This document shows positions 8,705 through 16,388 of a stretch of DNA of 64,000 nucleotides, piece by piece. The position numbers and the translations under genes were made by a program. Location of the stretch: NCBI RefSeq assembly GCF_030852425.1, contig NZ_NSDM01000013.1, forward strand, positions 248,001 to 312,000, given 5' to 3'. The notes under the pieces are model-generated. The model worked only from the letters and a program-made list of their open reading frames with translations, was not told the origin of the DNA and searched no databases. Each line of letters opens with the position of its first letter. The stretch's first letter is position 1. This DNA is from Saccharothrix longispora (GTDB taxonomy: Bacteria > Actinomycetota > Actinomycetes > Mycobacteriales > Pseudonocardiaceae).

Positions 8705-9492
8705 CTGCGCCGGACGAGGGCAAGACCCGGTCGGGCACCCAGGGTGACTACGACCACCTCGCTCCGCTGTTCGTCCGGCTCGCCGCGACGCCCGCCGACG
8801 ACCCGGCGAGAGAGCGGCTGCGCGACGAGCTGGTGACCGAGCACTTGCCCGTGGCCAAGCACATCGCCCGCCGGTTCGGGCACCGTGGCGAGCCGTACGA
8901 CGACCTGGTGCAGGTGGCCACGGTCGGGTTGATCAACGCGGTCGACCGGTTCGACCCGGAGCGCGGGAGCGACTTCCTGTCGTTCGCGGTGCCGACGATC
9001 ATGGGCGAGGTCCGGAAGTACTTCCGGGACTCCAGTTGGTCGGTCCGCATGCCGCGGCGGCTCAAGGAGCTGCACCTGGCGATCAACGCGGGGTCGGCGA
9101 GGCTGTCCCAGGAGCTGGGGCGCGCGCCGACGCCCAGTGAGCTGGCGCAGCACCTGCAGCTCAGCCGCGAGGAGATCCACGAGGGGCTGGCGGCCGGCAA
9201 CGCGTACCACTCGGCGTCGCTGGACGACCTGCTGGTGGCCGACGACAGCTCCATCTCGCTGGGGAGCACCCTCGGCGAGGAGGACCCGGAGCTGGAGGCG
9301 ATCGAGCAGCGGGAGGCGCTGCACCCGTTGCTGGAGAAACTGCCGGAGCGGGAGCGGAAGATCGTGGTGATGCGGTTCTTCGGGAACATGACGCAGACCC
9401 AGATCGCGCAGAAGGTCGGCATTTCGCAGATGCACGTGTCGCGGTTGCTGGCGAAGACGCTGCGGCAACTGCGGGACGGTTTGACGGAGTAG
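8701..9492 (+). CDS. sigF: RNA polymerase sigma factor, SigF/SigB (group 3) family (first copy)
   Basis: A 263-residue sigma factor with region 2 (HLPVAKHIARRF to FLSFAVPTIMGEVRKYFRD), region 3 (RMPRRLKEL to TPSELAQHLQLSREE) and region 4 (LPERERKIVVMRFFGNMTQTQIAQKVGISQMHVSRLL). These are hallmark SigF/SigB segments. It starts with GTG at 8701, overlapping rsbW. It presumably reads the GTGT-N16-GGGTAT promoter of its own operon and similar sites elsewhere in the window. A second sigF-like gene is at 39892-40623. Confidence 0.95.
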   Translation: MTAPDEGKTRSGTQGDYDHLAPLFVRLAATPADDPARERLRDELVTEHLPVAKHIARRFGHRGEPYDDLVQVATVGLINAVDRFDPERGSDFLSFAVPTIMGEVRKYFRDSSWSVRMPRRLKELHLAINAGSARLSQELGRAPTPSELAQHLQLSREEIHEGLAAGNAYHSASLDDLLVADDSSISLGSTLGEEDPELEAIEQREALHPLLEKLPERERKIVVMRFFGNMTQTQIAQKVGISQMHVSRLLAKTLRQLRDGLTE

Positions 9493-9509
9493 ACCGGTTC
9501 TTCTGTCGC

Positions 9510-9545
9510 GGAGGCCGCCTGGCGAGGTTTCGTCGGGCGGCCTCC
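9510..9545 (+). terminator. Terminator of the rsbW-sigF operon
   Basis: GGAGGCCGCC (9510-9519) and GGCGGCCTCC (9536-9545) form a 10-bp stem with a 16-nt loop, 18 nt after the sigF stop, followed by GCGTTTCGG. Confidence 0.7.
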
Positions 9546-10256
9546 GCGTTTCGGCACCGTGGTGCGGCAGCCGGTGGAGGTGGCCCGGCGGGGTTGCCCC
9601 GTGGGGGTGGGGTGGCCGTGTGCGGTTGTTCGCCCAGGTCGGCCGTCATCGGCCGACACGATGGGGTGAACACGGGCCGGAACATGTACGTGAACGGGAT
9701 CTCACCCGTCGGTTGACCATGAGGAAACCCCGAGCGACCACACCCGACCCGACCGGAAGCGCCCCTCGGGCCGCGCGGGCGCGACACACGCGTGCGGCGG
9801 ACGCGGGTGTGCGGACGGGTGTGGCGGAGCAGCGGCACGGCCGGCTGAGGGCGGGCCGGGCTTGTGGGCTTGCGGACCGGGCCTGCGGGGTTCGCGGACG
9901 CCGGTGACGCGTCCAGCGCACCCGGCTCTCCGGCGCGGGGGTGGCGGGATCGCGGAGAAGACGAAGACCCCGTTGCCGGGCTGCGTCGACCGGCGGCGGG
10001 GTGATCAGGCGGTTCGGGCCCTCGGGTGGTGGGCCTGTCCGCCGCGAGGGGGTGCGGCGGACCGGCCTGGCCCTGGTGGTCGTGATGTTCTCGACCTGGG
10101 GTGGTGCTGGGGTCCATCGGTGCCTGCGGCCCTGGCGTCGGCCGGCGGGTGTCGCTGTGCCGGTACTGCCGGGGCGGTGCTTCGTGCGAGGTCGGTGTGG
10201 TGCGGTCTGGTCGGTGCGGGACCCGGGCGGGGTACCTGACGCTGGGGGTTCCTGGC
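9546..10256. other. 711-bp gene-free stretch between convergent sigF and whiB
   Basis: No gene is supported; the open frames are arginine-rich and have no ribosome-binding site. A GTCGGCCG-TCAT-CGGCCGAC hairpin is at 9638-9657. Bases 9658-9730 are less GC-rich and could hide a small RNA. The remainder to 10256 is very GC-rich with no structure I can interpret. Confidence 0.5.
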
Positions 10257-10547
10257 TCAGGCGGCGGTTCGACGACGGCCGGCGATGATTCGGCGGCGTT
10301 CGTCCTCGCCCATTCCGCCCCAGACCCCGTAGGGCTCCTGGACCGCCAGGGCGTGCTCGCGGCACTGGAGGAGGACCGGGCAGTGGGCGCAGAGCTGCTT
10401 CGCCCTGTCCTCGCGGGCGGCCCGGGCCGAGCCCCGCTCGTTGTCCGGGTGGAAGAAGACTGCGCTGTCGCTGCCTCGGCACAGTCCTTCCTTCTGCCAG
10501 TCCCAGACGTCGGTGACGGGCTTTGGCAGGCGCGCGGTGCTGGTCAT
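10257..10547 (-). CDS. WhiB-family iron-sulfur transcription factor, WhiB3/WhiD-like
   Basis: A 96-residue Wbl protein. The four cluster-binding cysteines are Cys23, Cys53, Cys56 and Cys62 (C-x29-C-x2-C-x5-C), followed by the GVWGG turn (residues 74-78) and a basic C-terminus for DNA contact. The segments VWDWQKEGLCRG, FFHPDNERG and EPYGVWGGM resemble WhiB3 of mycobacteria and WhiD of Streptomyces more than WhiB1. These proteins bind the main sigma factor and respond to redox or nitric oxide. The ATG at 10547 has GGGGGT upstream. Placement beside a SigF module suggests a shared stress or developmental role, which is inference. Confidence 0.93.
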   Translation of the reverse strand: MTSTARLPKPVTDVWDWQKEGLCRGSDSAVFFHPDNERGSARAAREDRAKQLCAHCPVLLQCREHALAVQEPYGVWGGMGEDERRRIIAGRRRTAA

Positions 10548-10654
10548 CGGATGGACCCCCTTGCGGTCTTCAGGTGCTTGATCACGGCTTACCCGCTGTT
10601 CCGGGGAGGGCAAACGTGTCGTGCCCGATCGGATCAGGTGAGTTGGGACGCTTC

Positions 10655-10710
10655 CGCGGAGCGGGGAGGCCCCGACCCGCGGAGCGGGGAGCCCCGGCCC
10701 GCGCGGAGCG
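10655..10710. repeat. Three short direct repeats CGCGGAGCGGG
   Basis: CGCGGAGCGGG recurs at 10655, 10678 and 10702, spacing 23-24 bp; the first two copies extend to GGAG. They lie between the whiB-like gene and the LLM oxidoreductase gene. Function unknown. Confidence 0.6.
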
Positions 10711-10764
10711 GGCGGAGGGGCGGTGTGGGAGTGGACGTGAGGAGGGACGGGTGTGGTGGGTGGA

Positions 10765-11715
10765 CTAGAGCGCGGGGGCCACTTCGGTGGACCAGAACTC
10801 GAAGAAGCTCTCCTGGTCCGGGCCGATCTGCGCCACGTAGAGCTCGTCGTAGCCGGCCTCGGCGTACTGGCGCACGGTGTCCACGTACGGCTGGACGTCG
10901 GGGCCGGTGGGCAGGGCCGAGGCGACCATCTCCTCGGTGACCAGGGTCGACGCCTGCTCGAAGTGCTCGGGCGTGGGCAGCAGCTGGGCGAGTTCGCCGG
11001 GCAGCTGCTCGTTGGGCCACAGCCGGTAGGCGGTCTTGGCGCCCGCTTCGGCGGTGGGGGCGTGGCAGACCTTGAAACCGGCCTGGGCCGGCTTGTCGCC
11101 TCCCCCGGACGAGCGGAACTCCGACACCAGCGAGTCGTCGGGCATGGTCGAGCAGAAGCCGTCGCCGATGCGGCCGGCCACTCGGGCCGCGTGGGGGCCG
11201 AAGGCCGAGACGTAGACGGGTACGGGTGATTCGGGTCGGGTGTAGAGGCGGGCGTTCTCGACCGTGTAGTGGCGTCCCCGGTGGGTGACGGACTCGCCGG
11301 TCCACAGGGCGCGCATCACCTCGACGGCCTCTTCGAGCATCTCCAGGCGTTCGGGGGCGGAGGGCCACCTGCCGCCGAGGATGTGCTCGTTCAACGCCTC
11401 CCCCGTGCCCACGCCGAGCGTGAACCCGCCCTGGCACTGGACGGCGGCGGTCGCGGCGGCCTGGGCGACCACGGCCGGGTGCAGGCGCACGGTGGGGCAG
11501 GTGACGGCGGTGGTGACGGGGAGCGTCGTCGCCTCGGAGAGCGCGCCGATCACGGACCACACGAACGGGCTGTTGCCCTGCTCGGAGTTCCAGGGGTGGT
11601 AGTGGTCGGAGATCCAGAGCCGCTCGAAGCCCGCCTGTTCGGCCCACCGGGCCTGCTGGACGAGTTCGCGCGGACCGAACTCCTCGCACGACAGGAAGTA
11701 ACCGATGCTGACCAT
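10765..11715 (-). CDS. LLM-class (F420-dependent) oxidoreductase
   Basis: A 316-residue luciferase-like TIM-barrel protein. LWISDHYHPWN at the N-terminus and the phosphate/F420-binding FTLGVGTGEALNEHILGG are typical of the F420-dependent glucose-6-phosphate dehydrogenase-like branch. The family transfers hydride between coenzyme F420 and an organic substrate; the substrate is not predictable here. The ATG at 11715 opens the protein at the first barrel strand. A weak SigF-like promoter candidate lies just upstream (11725-11748). No other F420 genes are in the window. Confidence 0.9.
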   Translation of the reverse strand: MVSIGYFLSCEEFGPRELVQQARWAEQAGFERLWISDHYHPWNSEQGNSPFVWSVIGALSEATTLPVTTAVTCPTVRLHPAVVAQAAATAAVQCQGGFTLGVGTGEALNEHILGGRWPSAPERLEMLEEAVEVMRALWTGESVTHRGRHYTVENARLYTRPESPVPVYVSAFGPHAARVAGRIGDGFCSTMPDDSLVSEFRSSGGGDKPAQAGFKVCHAPTAEAGAKTAYRLWPNEQLPGELAQLLPTPEHFEQASTLVTEEMVASALPTGPDVQPYVDTVRQYAEAGYDELYVAQIGPDQESFFEFWSTEVAPAL

Positions 11716-11724
11716 GCGGCCCGG

Positions 11725-11748
11725 TTACCCGTCGACAACGCGCTCAAC
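11725..11748 (-). promoter_or_regulatory. Weak SigF-type promoter candidate for the LLM gene
   Basis: On the minus strand GTTG (11745-11748), 14-bp spacer, GGGTAA (11725-11730). The spacer is short and the -10 has one mismatch, so this is weaker than the other SigF-like sites. Confidence 0.35.
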
Positions 11749-11800
11749 CACGGCGGACGGACGAACGACGCGAATGGGAGAACGCCGGTCGGGACGCCGG

Positions 11801-12457
11801 TCAGAGCGGCAGGAGGACCCGGCCGCCGAGGACGAGGGCGCCGATGGTGACGGCGGCGAACAGCAGCACCCACACGAGGCCGGGGACGCCGGTGACGCGG
11901 GCCAGCTGGTCGGCGTCGGACCGGGGCGCGCGGCCCCGGGCCCGGCGGCTCTGCAGCTCCCCGACCGGGCGGACGCCGCCGAGCAGCAGGAACCAGGTGA
12001 CGAACAGGGCGAACGCGGCCTGCCACTCGGGGGTGGCGTACCAGGAGACGACGAACATCACCGCGCCGGTCAGGACGACGGACAGCACGCCGAACGCGTT
12101 GCGGATCATCACGAGCATGGCGGCGAGCAGCGCGACGGTCGCCCAGAGCAGGGGCCTGACCTGCTCGGCGGTGACGAGCGCGGCGGCGCCGAGGCCGAGC
12201 AGGGACGGGGTGACGTAGCCGGCGAAGTACATGAGCACGACGGCGACGCCGGTGGGTCGGCCGCGCGAGACGGTGACGCCGGAGGTGTCGGAGTTGAGCT
12301 TGATGCCCTCCAGCCGGCGGCCGGTGAGGACGGCGACGAGGGCGTGCCCGGCCTCGTGCGCGATGGTGATGGTGTGGCGGCTCCAGCGCCAGACGCCGGG
12401 GCTGGCCACCAGGACGAGCGCCAGCACGGCGGGCGCCCACTTCGCGAAGGTCGACAT
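11801..12457 (-). CDS. M50-family zinc metalloprotease-like membrane protein
   Basis: A 218-residue integral membrane protein. The zinc-binding HEAGH motif is at about residues 34-38, inside or next to the first transmembrane segment, with five or six further hydrophobic stretches and a cytoplasmic loop rich in Arg/Asp. HExxH in a membrane helix is the M50 (site-2 protease) signature, although the NPDG-type second motif is not obvious. Substrates are unknown. Membrane anti-sigma factors are classic substrates of this class, and one is encoded 4 kb away, but a link is only speculation. The ATG at 12457 is chosen; divergent from the aldo/keto reductase gene. Confidence 0.8.
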   Translation of the reverse strand: MSTFAKWAPAVLALVLVASPGVWRWSRHTITIAHEAGHALVAVLTGRRLEGIKLNSDTSGVTVSRGRPTGVAVVLMYFAGYVTPSLLGLGAAALVTAEQVRPLLWATVALLAAMLVMIRNAFGVLSVVLTGAVMFVVSWYATPEWQAAFALFVTWFLLLGGVRPVGELQSRRARGRAPRSDADQLARVTGVPGLVWVLLFAAVTIGALVLGGRVLLPL

Positions 12458-12483
12458 CGCGGTCCAGCATGCCAGGCCGGGGC

Positions 12484-12514
12484 TTGACCTGGAGCGCGCT
12501 CCAGCACCCAGGCT
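12484..12514 (+). promoter_or_regulatory. MerR-type promoter (19-bp spacer) for the aldo/keto reductase
   Basis: TTGACC (12484-12489) and CAGGCT (12509-12514) are separated by 19 bp. The region between them holds the perfect dyad CTGGAGCGCGCTCCAG (12489-12504). An over-long spacer carrying a dyad is the hallmark of MerR/SoxR-controlled promoters. The ATG follows 6 nt after the -10, implying a leaderless transcript. Confidence 0.75.
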
Positions 12515-12520
12515 GGTGGC

Positions 12521-13465
12521 ATGAGGAAGCAGCGCATCGGTTCCCTGGAGGTCAGCGCCCTGTGCCTGGGCACGCTGCCGTTCGGGAAGTTCGTGGACGA
12601 GGAGACGTCGTTCGCGATCATGGACCGCTTCGTGGAGGCGGGTGGGACGTTCCTGGACACGGCGAACAACTACGTGTTCTGGGACGGCGGCACGGGTGAC
12701 GAGAGCGAGGAGGTGGTGGGGCGCTGGTTGGCGGCGCGCGGCAACCGGGACGACGTGGTGGTGGCGACGAAGGTGGGCGCGCGGCCCCGGACGCCCGGCA
12801 CGGGGTTGGAGAACGCGGAGGGCCTGGCCGGTGACGTCGTCCGGTCGGCGGCGGAGGCGAGCCTGAAGCGGTTGGGCACGGACCGGATCGACCTGTACTA
12901 CAGCCACGTCGAGGACCGGGCTGTGCCGTTGGAGGAGACGCTGGGCGGGTTCGCGTCGCTGGTCGGGGCGGGTCGGGTTCGGGAGGTGGGTGCGAGCAAC
13001 CACGCCACGTGGCGGTTGGAGCGGGCGCGGGCGGTGGCGCGGGCGAACGGCCTGCCGGTGTACGTGGCGGTGCAGCAGCGGTTCAGCTACCTGCGGCCGC
13101 GGCCGGGGGTGCGGCTGCCGGAGGCCGGGCACGTGCACATGACCGACGAGCTGTTCGACTACGCGGCGCACGAGGGGGACGTGGCGCTGGTGGCGTACTC
13201 GACGCTGCTGGCGGGGGCGTACCGGGACAAGCCGCTGGGTGAGGCGTACGACCACCCGGGCACGGCGCGGGGGTCGGCGGTGCTGCGGGAGGTGGCCGCG
13301 GAGCTGGGGGCGACGGTCAACCAGGTGGTGCTGGCGTGGGTGATGCGCCGGGGGGTGCTGCCGCTGGTGGGGGCGAGTTCGGTGGCGCAGCTGGAGGAGA
13401 CGCTGGGGGCGCTCGACGTGGAGCTGGACGACGACCGCCTGCGGCGGCTGGACGAGGCGGTGTGA
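12521..13465 (+). CDS. Aldo/keto reductase
   Basis: A 314-residue TIM-barrel NAD(P)H oxidoreductase. The catalytic tetrad is visible as Asp46, Tyr51, Lys84 and His129 (FLDTANNY, ATKVG, YYSHVED). A conserved C-terminal cofactor region (GASSVAQLEE) is also present. It reduces aldehydes or ketones; the natural substrate is unknown. There is no Shine-Dalgarno, and the promoter geometry places transcription start at or next to the ATG. The gene is predicted to be induced by a MerR-family regulator encoded outside the window. A strong bidirectional terminator follows. Confidence 0.93.
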   Translation: MRKQRIGSLEVSALCLGTLPFGKFVDEETSFAIMDRFVEAGGTFLDTANNYVFWDGGTGDESEEVVGRWLAARGNRDDVVVATKVGARPRTPGTGLENAEGLAGDVVRSAAEASLKRLGTDRIDLYYSHVEDRAVPLEETLGGFASLVGAGRVREVGASNHATWRLERARAVARANGLPVYVAVQQRFSYLRPRPGVRLPEAGHVHMTDELFDYAAHEGDVALVAYSTLLAGAYRDKPLGEAYDHPGTARGSAVLREVAAELGATVNQVVLAWVMRRGVLPLVGASSVAQLEETLGALDVELDDDRLRRLDEAV

Positions 13466-13487
13466 CCCGGTGACGCGATGACAGCGG

Positions 13488-13519
13488 CGCGGGCACGGTC
13501 CGGGTGGACCGTGCCCGCG
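13488..13519. terminator. Bidirectional terminator
   Basis: A 14-bp perfect stem (CGCGGGCACGGTCC) with loop GGGT, between the convergent aldo/keto reductase and DUF4383 genes. Confidence 0.8.
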
Positions 13520-13538
13520 TCGGTGGTGGGTGGGGCTG

Positions 13539-14219
13539 TCAGCGGAAGTGCCGCGCCCTCTGCTGCTCGGCGACGGCGGGGTCGATCGGGTGCACGGGTC
13601 GGGCCGTCACGGTGGGGTCGGCGGACTCGACCCGGTCGTCGTGGTGCCGGTCGCCGTGGGTGCGGTGGGTGTCGACGCGCTGCGTGGGCAGTTCCCGCGT
13701 CTGCGCGTCGCGGATCGACTCGTCCCGGTCGACCGGGTGGGCCTCGACGGGCTCGACGGTCTCCTCCGGCACGACGATCTTGCGCCGGGCGGGCAGGACG
13801 GCGATCAGGAGGCCGACGACGGCGAAGCCGAGGTGCAGCCAGTTGTCGTTGGTGTTGAGCGCCAGCGGGTTGCCCAGCCCGGAGACGGGGTTGCCGGAGA
13901 AGACGCCCGCGAGCGCCAGGCCCCACAGGAGCACGGCGCCGTAGGCGAGGAAGACGATCCAGCCGTAGAGGCGGGCCAGGCCGGAGCCGGTGGCCATGAG
14001 CAGGCCGAGCACGCCGAACGCCAGGTGGATCGTGTTGTGCAGCGGGTTCACGGCGAACCCGAGCACCATGGCGTGCTGGTCCCCCGCGAAGTCGCCGAAA
14101 CCGGTGCGCAGGAAGCCCACGACACCGAACGCGAGGAAGACCAGGCCGAGGAGACCAGCCAGCACCTGGGCGGGCTGGAGACCCGCGACCTTGACACGGC
14201 CGACGGTCGAGTGGGTCAT
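13539..14219 (-). CDS. DUF4383 family membrane protein
   Basis: A 226-residue protein with four hydrophobic segments in the first about 150 residues (LLGLVFLAFGVVGFL, the NPLHNTIHLAFGVLGLL stretch, YGWIVFLAYGAVLLW, LHLGFAVVGLLIAVLP). The histidine-bearing NPLHN..H motif is typical of DUF4383. The C-terminal 75 residues are hydrophilic, rich in Asp/Glu/Arg/His and probably cytoplasmic. The function of the family is unknown. The ATG at 14219 has GGAGGGCGTG upstream. A good SigF-type promoter (GTTT-N16-GGGTAG) about 60 bp upstream suggests stress induction. Confidence 0.88.
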   Translation of the reverse strand: MTHSTVGRVKVAGLQPAQVLAGLLGLVFLAFGVVGFLRTGFGDFAGDQHAMVLGFAVNPLHNTIHLAFGVLGLLMATGSGLARLYGWIVFLAYGAVLLWGLALAGVFSGNPVSGLGNPLALNTNDNWLHLGFAVVGLLIAVLPARRKIVVPEETVEPVEAHPVDRDESIRDAQTRELPTQRVDTHRTHGDRHHDDRVESADPTVTARPVHPIDPAVAEQQRARHFR

Positions 14220-14275
14220 CACGCCCTCCAAACGAGGACCACGAGCCCGTGTTTCGGGCTCCGGACGCCCACCGA

Positions 14276-14301
14276 CTACCCGACCCGTCCGTGTGACAAA
14301 C
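14276..14301 (-). promoter_or_regulatory. SigF-type promoter for the DUF4383 gene
   Basis: Minus strand: GTTT (14298-14301), 16-bp spacer, GGGTAG (14276-14281). It agrees with GTTT-N15-17-GGGTAT except for the last base. Confidence 0.6.
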
Positions 14302-14657
14302 AGGGTGGGGGCGGGCGCGCGGACCGCCCCCGGTTCCCGACAGGAGTCGATCACCCCGCCGTGCCGGGGTTCCCGCGACCCGACCCACCCCGTGGAGATC
14401 GGGCCCGCGCGGCGCCCGGAATTCGTCCGGTGATCGCCGCGACAAATGGGGCAATAGGTTTTGCGAATAGATCCGGGTGTCGGCGGTCCGCGATGGGACG
14501 ACGCCGTTGGATCAGAACCAAGCCCAGGTCAGAGACGGGACGTACGCGTGGCCGAACCGTTCCAGTCGGTGTTCGTGTCGCTCACGGAGGTCCCTTCGGT
14601 TCTTGTCGGTGTCGCTGTGGCGTGTGCGTTTACTATCTCGTGCCGCACGGGTTCCGG
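14302..14657. other. Intergenic region between the DUF4383 promoter and the methyltransferase
   Basis: No gene is supported. A less GC-rich patch (about 14438-14475) could hold a promoter, but I see no paired boxes. Arginine-rich open frames are rejected as noise. Confidence 0.4.
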
Positions 14658-15243
14658 TCAAAGCGATATGCGGTCGGGGAATGTGTCGGCGGAGGGTCTG
14701 CGCCAGATCATGGAGTAGCGCCAGAACAGCCGTCGGCGGAACCGGGCGCCCGGCACGACCCGGTCGGCGACGGCGCGGACCTCGCGCAGCGACTGCTCCG
14801 GGCCGGTGACGGGCGCGGCGTGGACGGGGTCGTCGCGCACGAGGCGGGCGGCGAGGTCGAGCGGCACGGAGGCGAGGCTCGCGGCGCGGTCGAGGAGGCC
14901 CTCCTCTCGGGCCAGGCCGAGCACGGCGAGGACGCCGCCGGGCCGCACCAGCGACCGGAGCCGGCGCAGCCCGGGTTCCAGCGGCAGGTGGTGCAGGGCG
15001 GCGAGGCAGGACACGAAGTCGTAGGGGCCGCCGAGGTCGTCGACGAGCACGTCGGCCCGCCGGAACAGCACGCCCGCCGCGGCGGGCGTGCTGTTCCACC
15101 GCGGTGACGGTGAGCCCGCGGGCGGCGAGCGCGGCGGCGAACGCCCCGGCTCCGCAGCCGACGTCGAGCGCGGTGCGGGCATCGGCCGGGACCTGGCGGA
15201 GGAGGAAGCCGTGGTGGTGGGCGTTGTGGTCGAAGTGCTTCAC
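14658..15243 (-). pseudogene. Class I SAM-dependent methyltransferase, frameshifted
   Basis: The N-terminal part (KHFDHNAHHHGFLLRQV, then SAM motif I ALDVGCGAGAF) is in one frame. The C-terminal part (VLFRRADVLVDDL, DFVSCLAALHHL, LVRPGGVLAVLGLA and a Met/Trp-rich tail) is in another. The frames switch inside a 36-bp perfect palindrome at 15062-15097, and there seems to be less sequence between motif I and the next strand than usual. Either the gene is inactivated, perhaps with a small deletion, or the palindrome caused a sequencing or assembly error. The GTG at 15243 is a tentative start. Divergent from the zinc-type dehydrogenase. Confidence 0.75.
15062..15097. repeat. 36-bp perfect palindrome at the methyltransferase frameshift
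   Basis: An 18-bp arm beginning GGAACAGCACGCCCG is followed immediately by its exact reverse complement with no spacer. It would form a very stable cruciform or hairpin. It coincides exactly with the frame switch of the methyltransferase. Confidence 0.9.
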
Positions 15244-15294
15244 ACCCCCTCGACGCGCGGGGCGCGGTGGGGGTTGGCCGCGCCCCGGGACCAC

Positions 15295-15325
15295 TTGACC
15301 TCGACTTGGCTCGAACTCCTAGCGT
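15295..15325 (+). promoter_or_regulatory. MerR-type promoter (19-bp spacer) for the MDR oxidoreductase
   Basis: TTGACC (15295-15300) and TAGCGT (15320-15325) with a 19-bp spacer holding the imperfect dyad TCGACTTGGCTCGA. Same architecture as the promoter at 12484-12514. Confidence 0.75.
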
Positions 15326-15356
15326 GGCGGGCGTCGATCACGGAGGGGGAACCGCG

Positions 15357-16313
15357 ATGCACGCCATCCGCCAGTACGAGTTCGGGCCGGCCGAGACCCT
15401 GCGCCACGAGGAGGTGCCCGACCCGGAGCCGGGTGCCGGGCAGGTGCGGGTCGCGGTGTCCGCGGCCGGGGTGCACCTGCTGGACACGACGATCCGCGCG
15501 GGGGTGGGCGGCGGGCCGTTCCCGCTGCCGGCGCTGCCGATGACGCCGGGGCGGGAGGTGGCGGGCGTCGTCACGGCGCTCGGGGAGGGGGTGGAGGACC
15601 GCTGGCTGGGCGCGCGGGTCGTCGCGCACCTGGGTCGGGCGAGCGGCGGGTACGCGGAGGCGGCGGTGGTGGACGCGTCCTCGCTGCACGCGCTGCCCGG
15701 GCACGTGTCCGACGAGCACGCGGTCGCCATGATCGGCACGGGCCGCACCGCGGTGGGGGTGCTGCGCGTCGCCGAGCCGACGGCCGAGGACGTGGTGCTG
15801 GTGACGTCGGCGGCGGGCGGGTTGGGCGCGCTGTTCGTGCAGGCGGCCAAGGCGGTGGGCGCGAAGGTCGTGGGCGCGGCGAGCACCGCGAAGCTGGACC
15901 TGGTCGAGCGGGTGGGCGCGGACGTCGCCGTCGACTACACGCGGCCCGGTTGGGCGGAGGGCGTGGGCGAGGTGACGCTGGTGCTCGACGGCGTCGGCGG
16001 CGAGCAGGGGCGGGCCGCGCTGGAACTGCTCGGCGTGGGCGGCCGGATCGTCCTGTTCGGGTGGTCGGCGGGCGCGCCGACGCGCCTGGACACCGGCGAC
16101 CTGTACCGCCTGGGCATCACGGCGACGGTCGCGGTGGGGCCGCGGATGACGCGGGGCACGTCGCTGCGCGGCCTGGAGGAGCAGTCGCTGGCGGCGCTCG
16201 CCGAGGGCCGGTTGACGCCGCTGACGACGGTGTTCCCGCTGCGCGACGCGGCCCGGGCGCACGCCGCGCTGGAGGGCCGCGCCACCACCGGCAAGGTCGT
16301 GCTCAGGCCGTGA
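15357..16313 (+). CDS. Zinc-type MDR alcohol dehydrogenase / quinone oxidoreductase family protein
   Basis: A 318-residue medium-chain dehydrogenase/reductase. The N-terminal GroES-like domain (about 1-120) lacks the catalytic zinc ligands, as in quinone oxidoreductases. The Rossmann domain starts near residue 140 (VLVTSAAGGLGALFVQAAKAVGA), and the C-terminus GKVVLRP is the family ending. It is likely NADPH-dependent; the substrate is unknown. The ATG at 15357 has GGAGGGGGA 7 nt upstream. The MerR-type promoter indicates induction by a small-molecule or redox signal. Confidence 0.92.
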   Translation: MHAIRQYEFGPAETLRHEEVPDPEPGAGQVRVAVSAAGVHLLDTTIRAGVGGGPFPLPALPMTPGREVAGVVTALGEGVEDRWLGARVVAHLGRASGGYAEAAVVDASSLHALPGHVSDEHAVAMIGTGRTAVGVLRVAEPTAEDVVLVTSAAGGLGALFVQAAKAVGAKVVGAASTAKLDLVERVGADVAVDYTRPGWAEGVGEVTLVLDGVGGEQGRAALELLGVGGRIVLFGWSAGAPTRLDTGDLYRLGITATVAVGPRMTRGTSLRGLEEQSLAALAEGRLTPLTTVFPLRDAARAHAALEGRATTGKVVLRP

Positions 16314-16321
16314 GGGCGGGT

Positions 16322-16353
16322 GGTCCCCGTGTCGCCGCGGCGACACGGGGACC
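16322..16353. terminator. Bidirectional terminator (32-bp perfect palindrome)
   Basis: Each 16-bp arm begins GGTCCCCGTGTCGCCG; no spacer. It separates the convergent MDR and anti-sigma genes. Confidence 0.85.
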
Positions 16354-16388
16354 TCTCCCTCCCCTTGGCCCTCCCCTGGTCGGACCTC

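Noticed and set aside
10101-10940. Plus-strand open frame across the whiB gene
   Set aside because: Overlaps the conserved Wbl protein on the other strand; no conserved features.
14658-15294. Programmed frameshift in the methyltransferase
   Set aside because: No slippery heptamer or downstream stimulator pattern was evident; the break coincides with a palindrome, which favours mutation or artefact.
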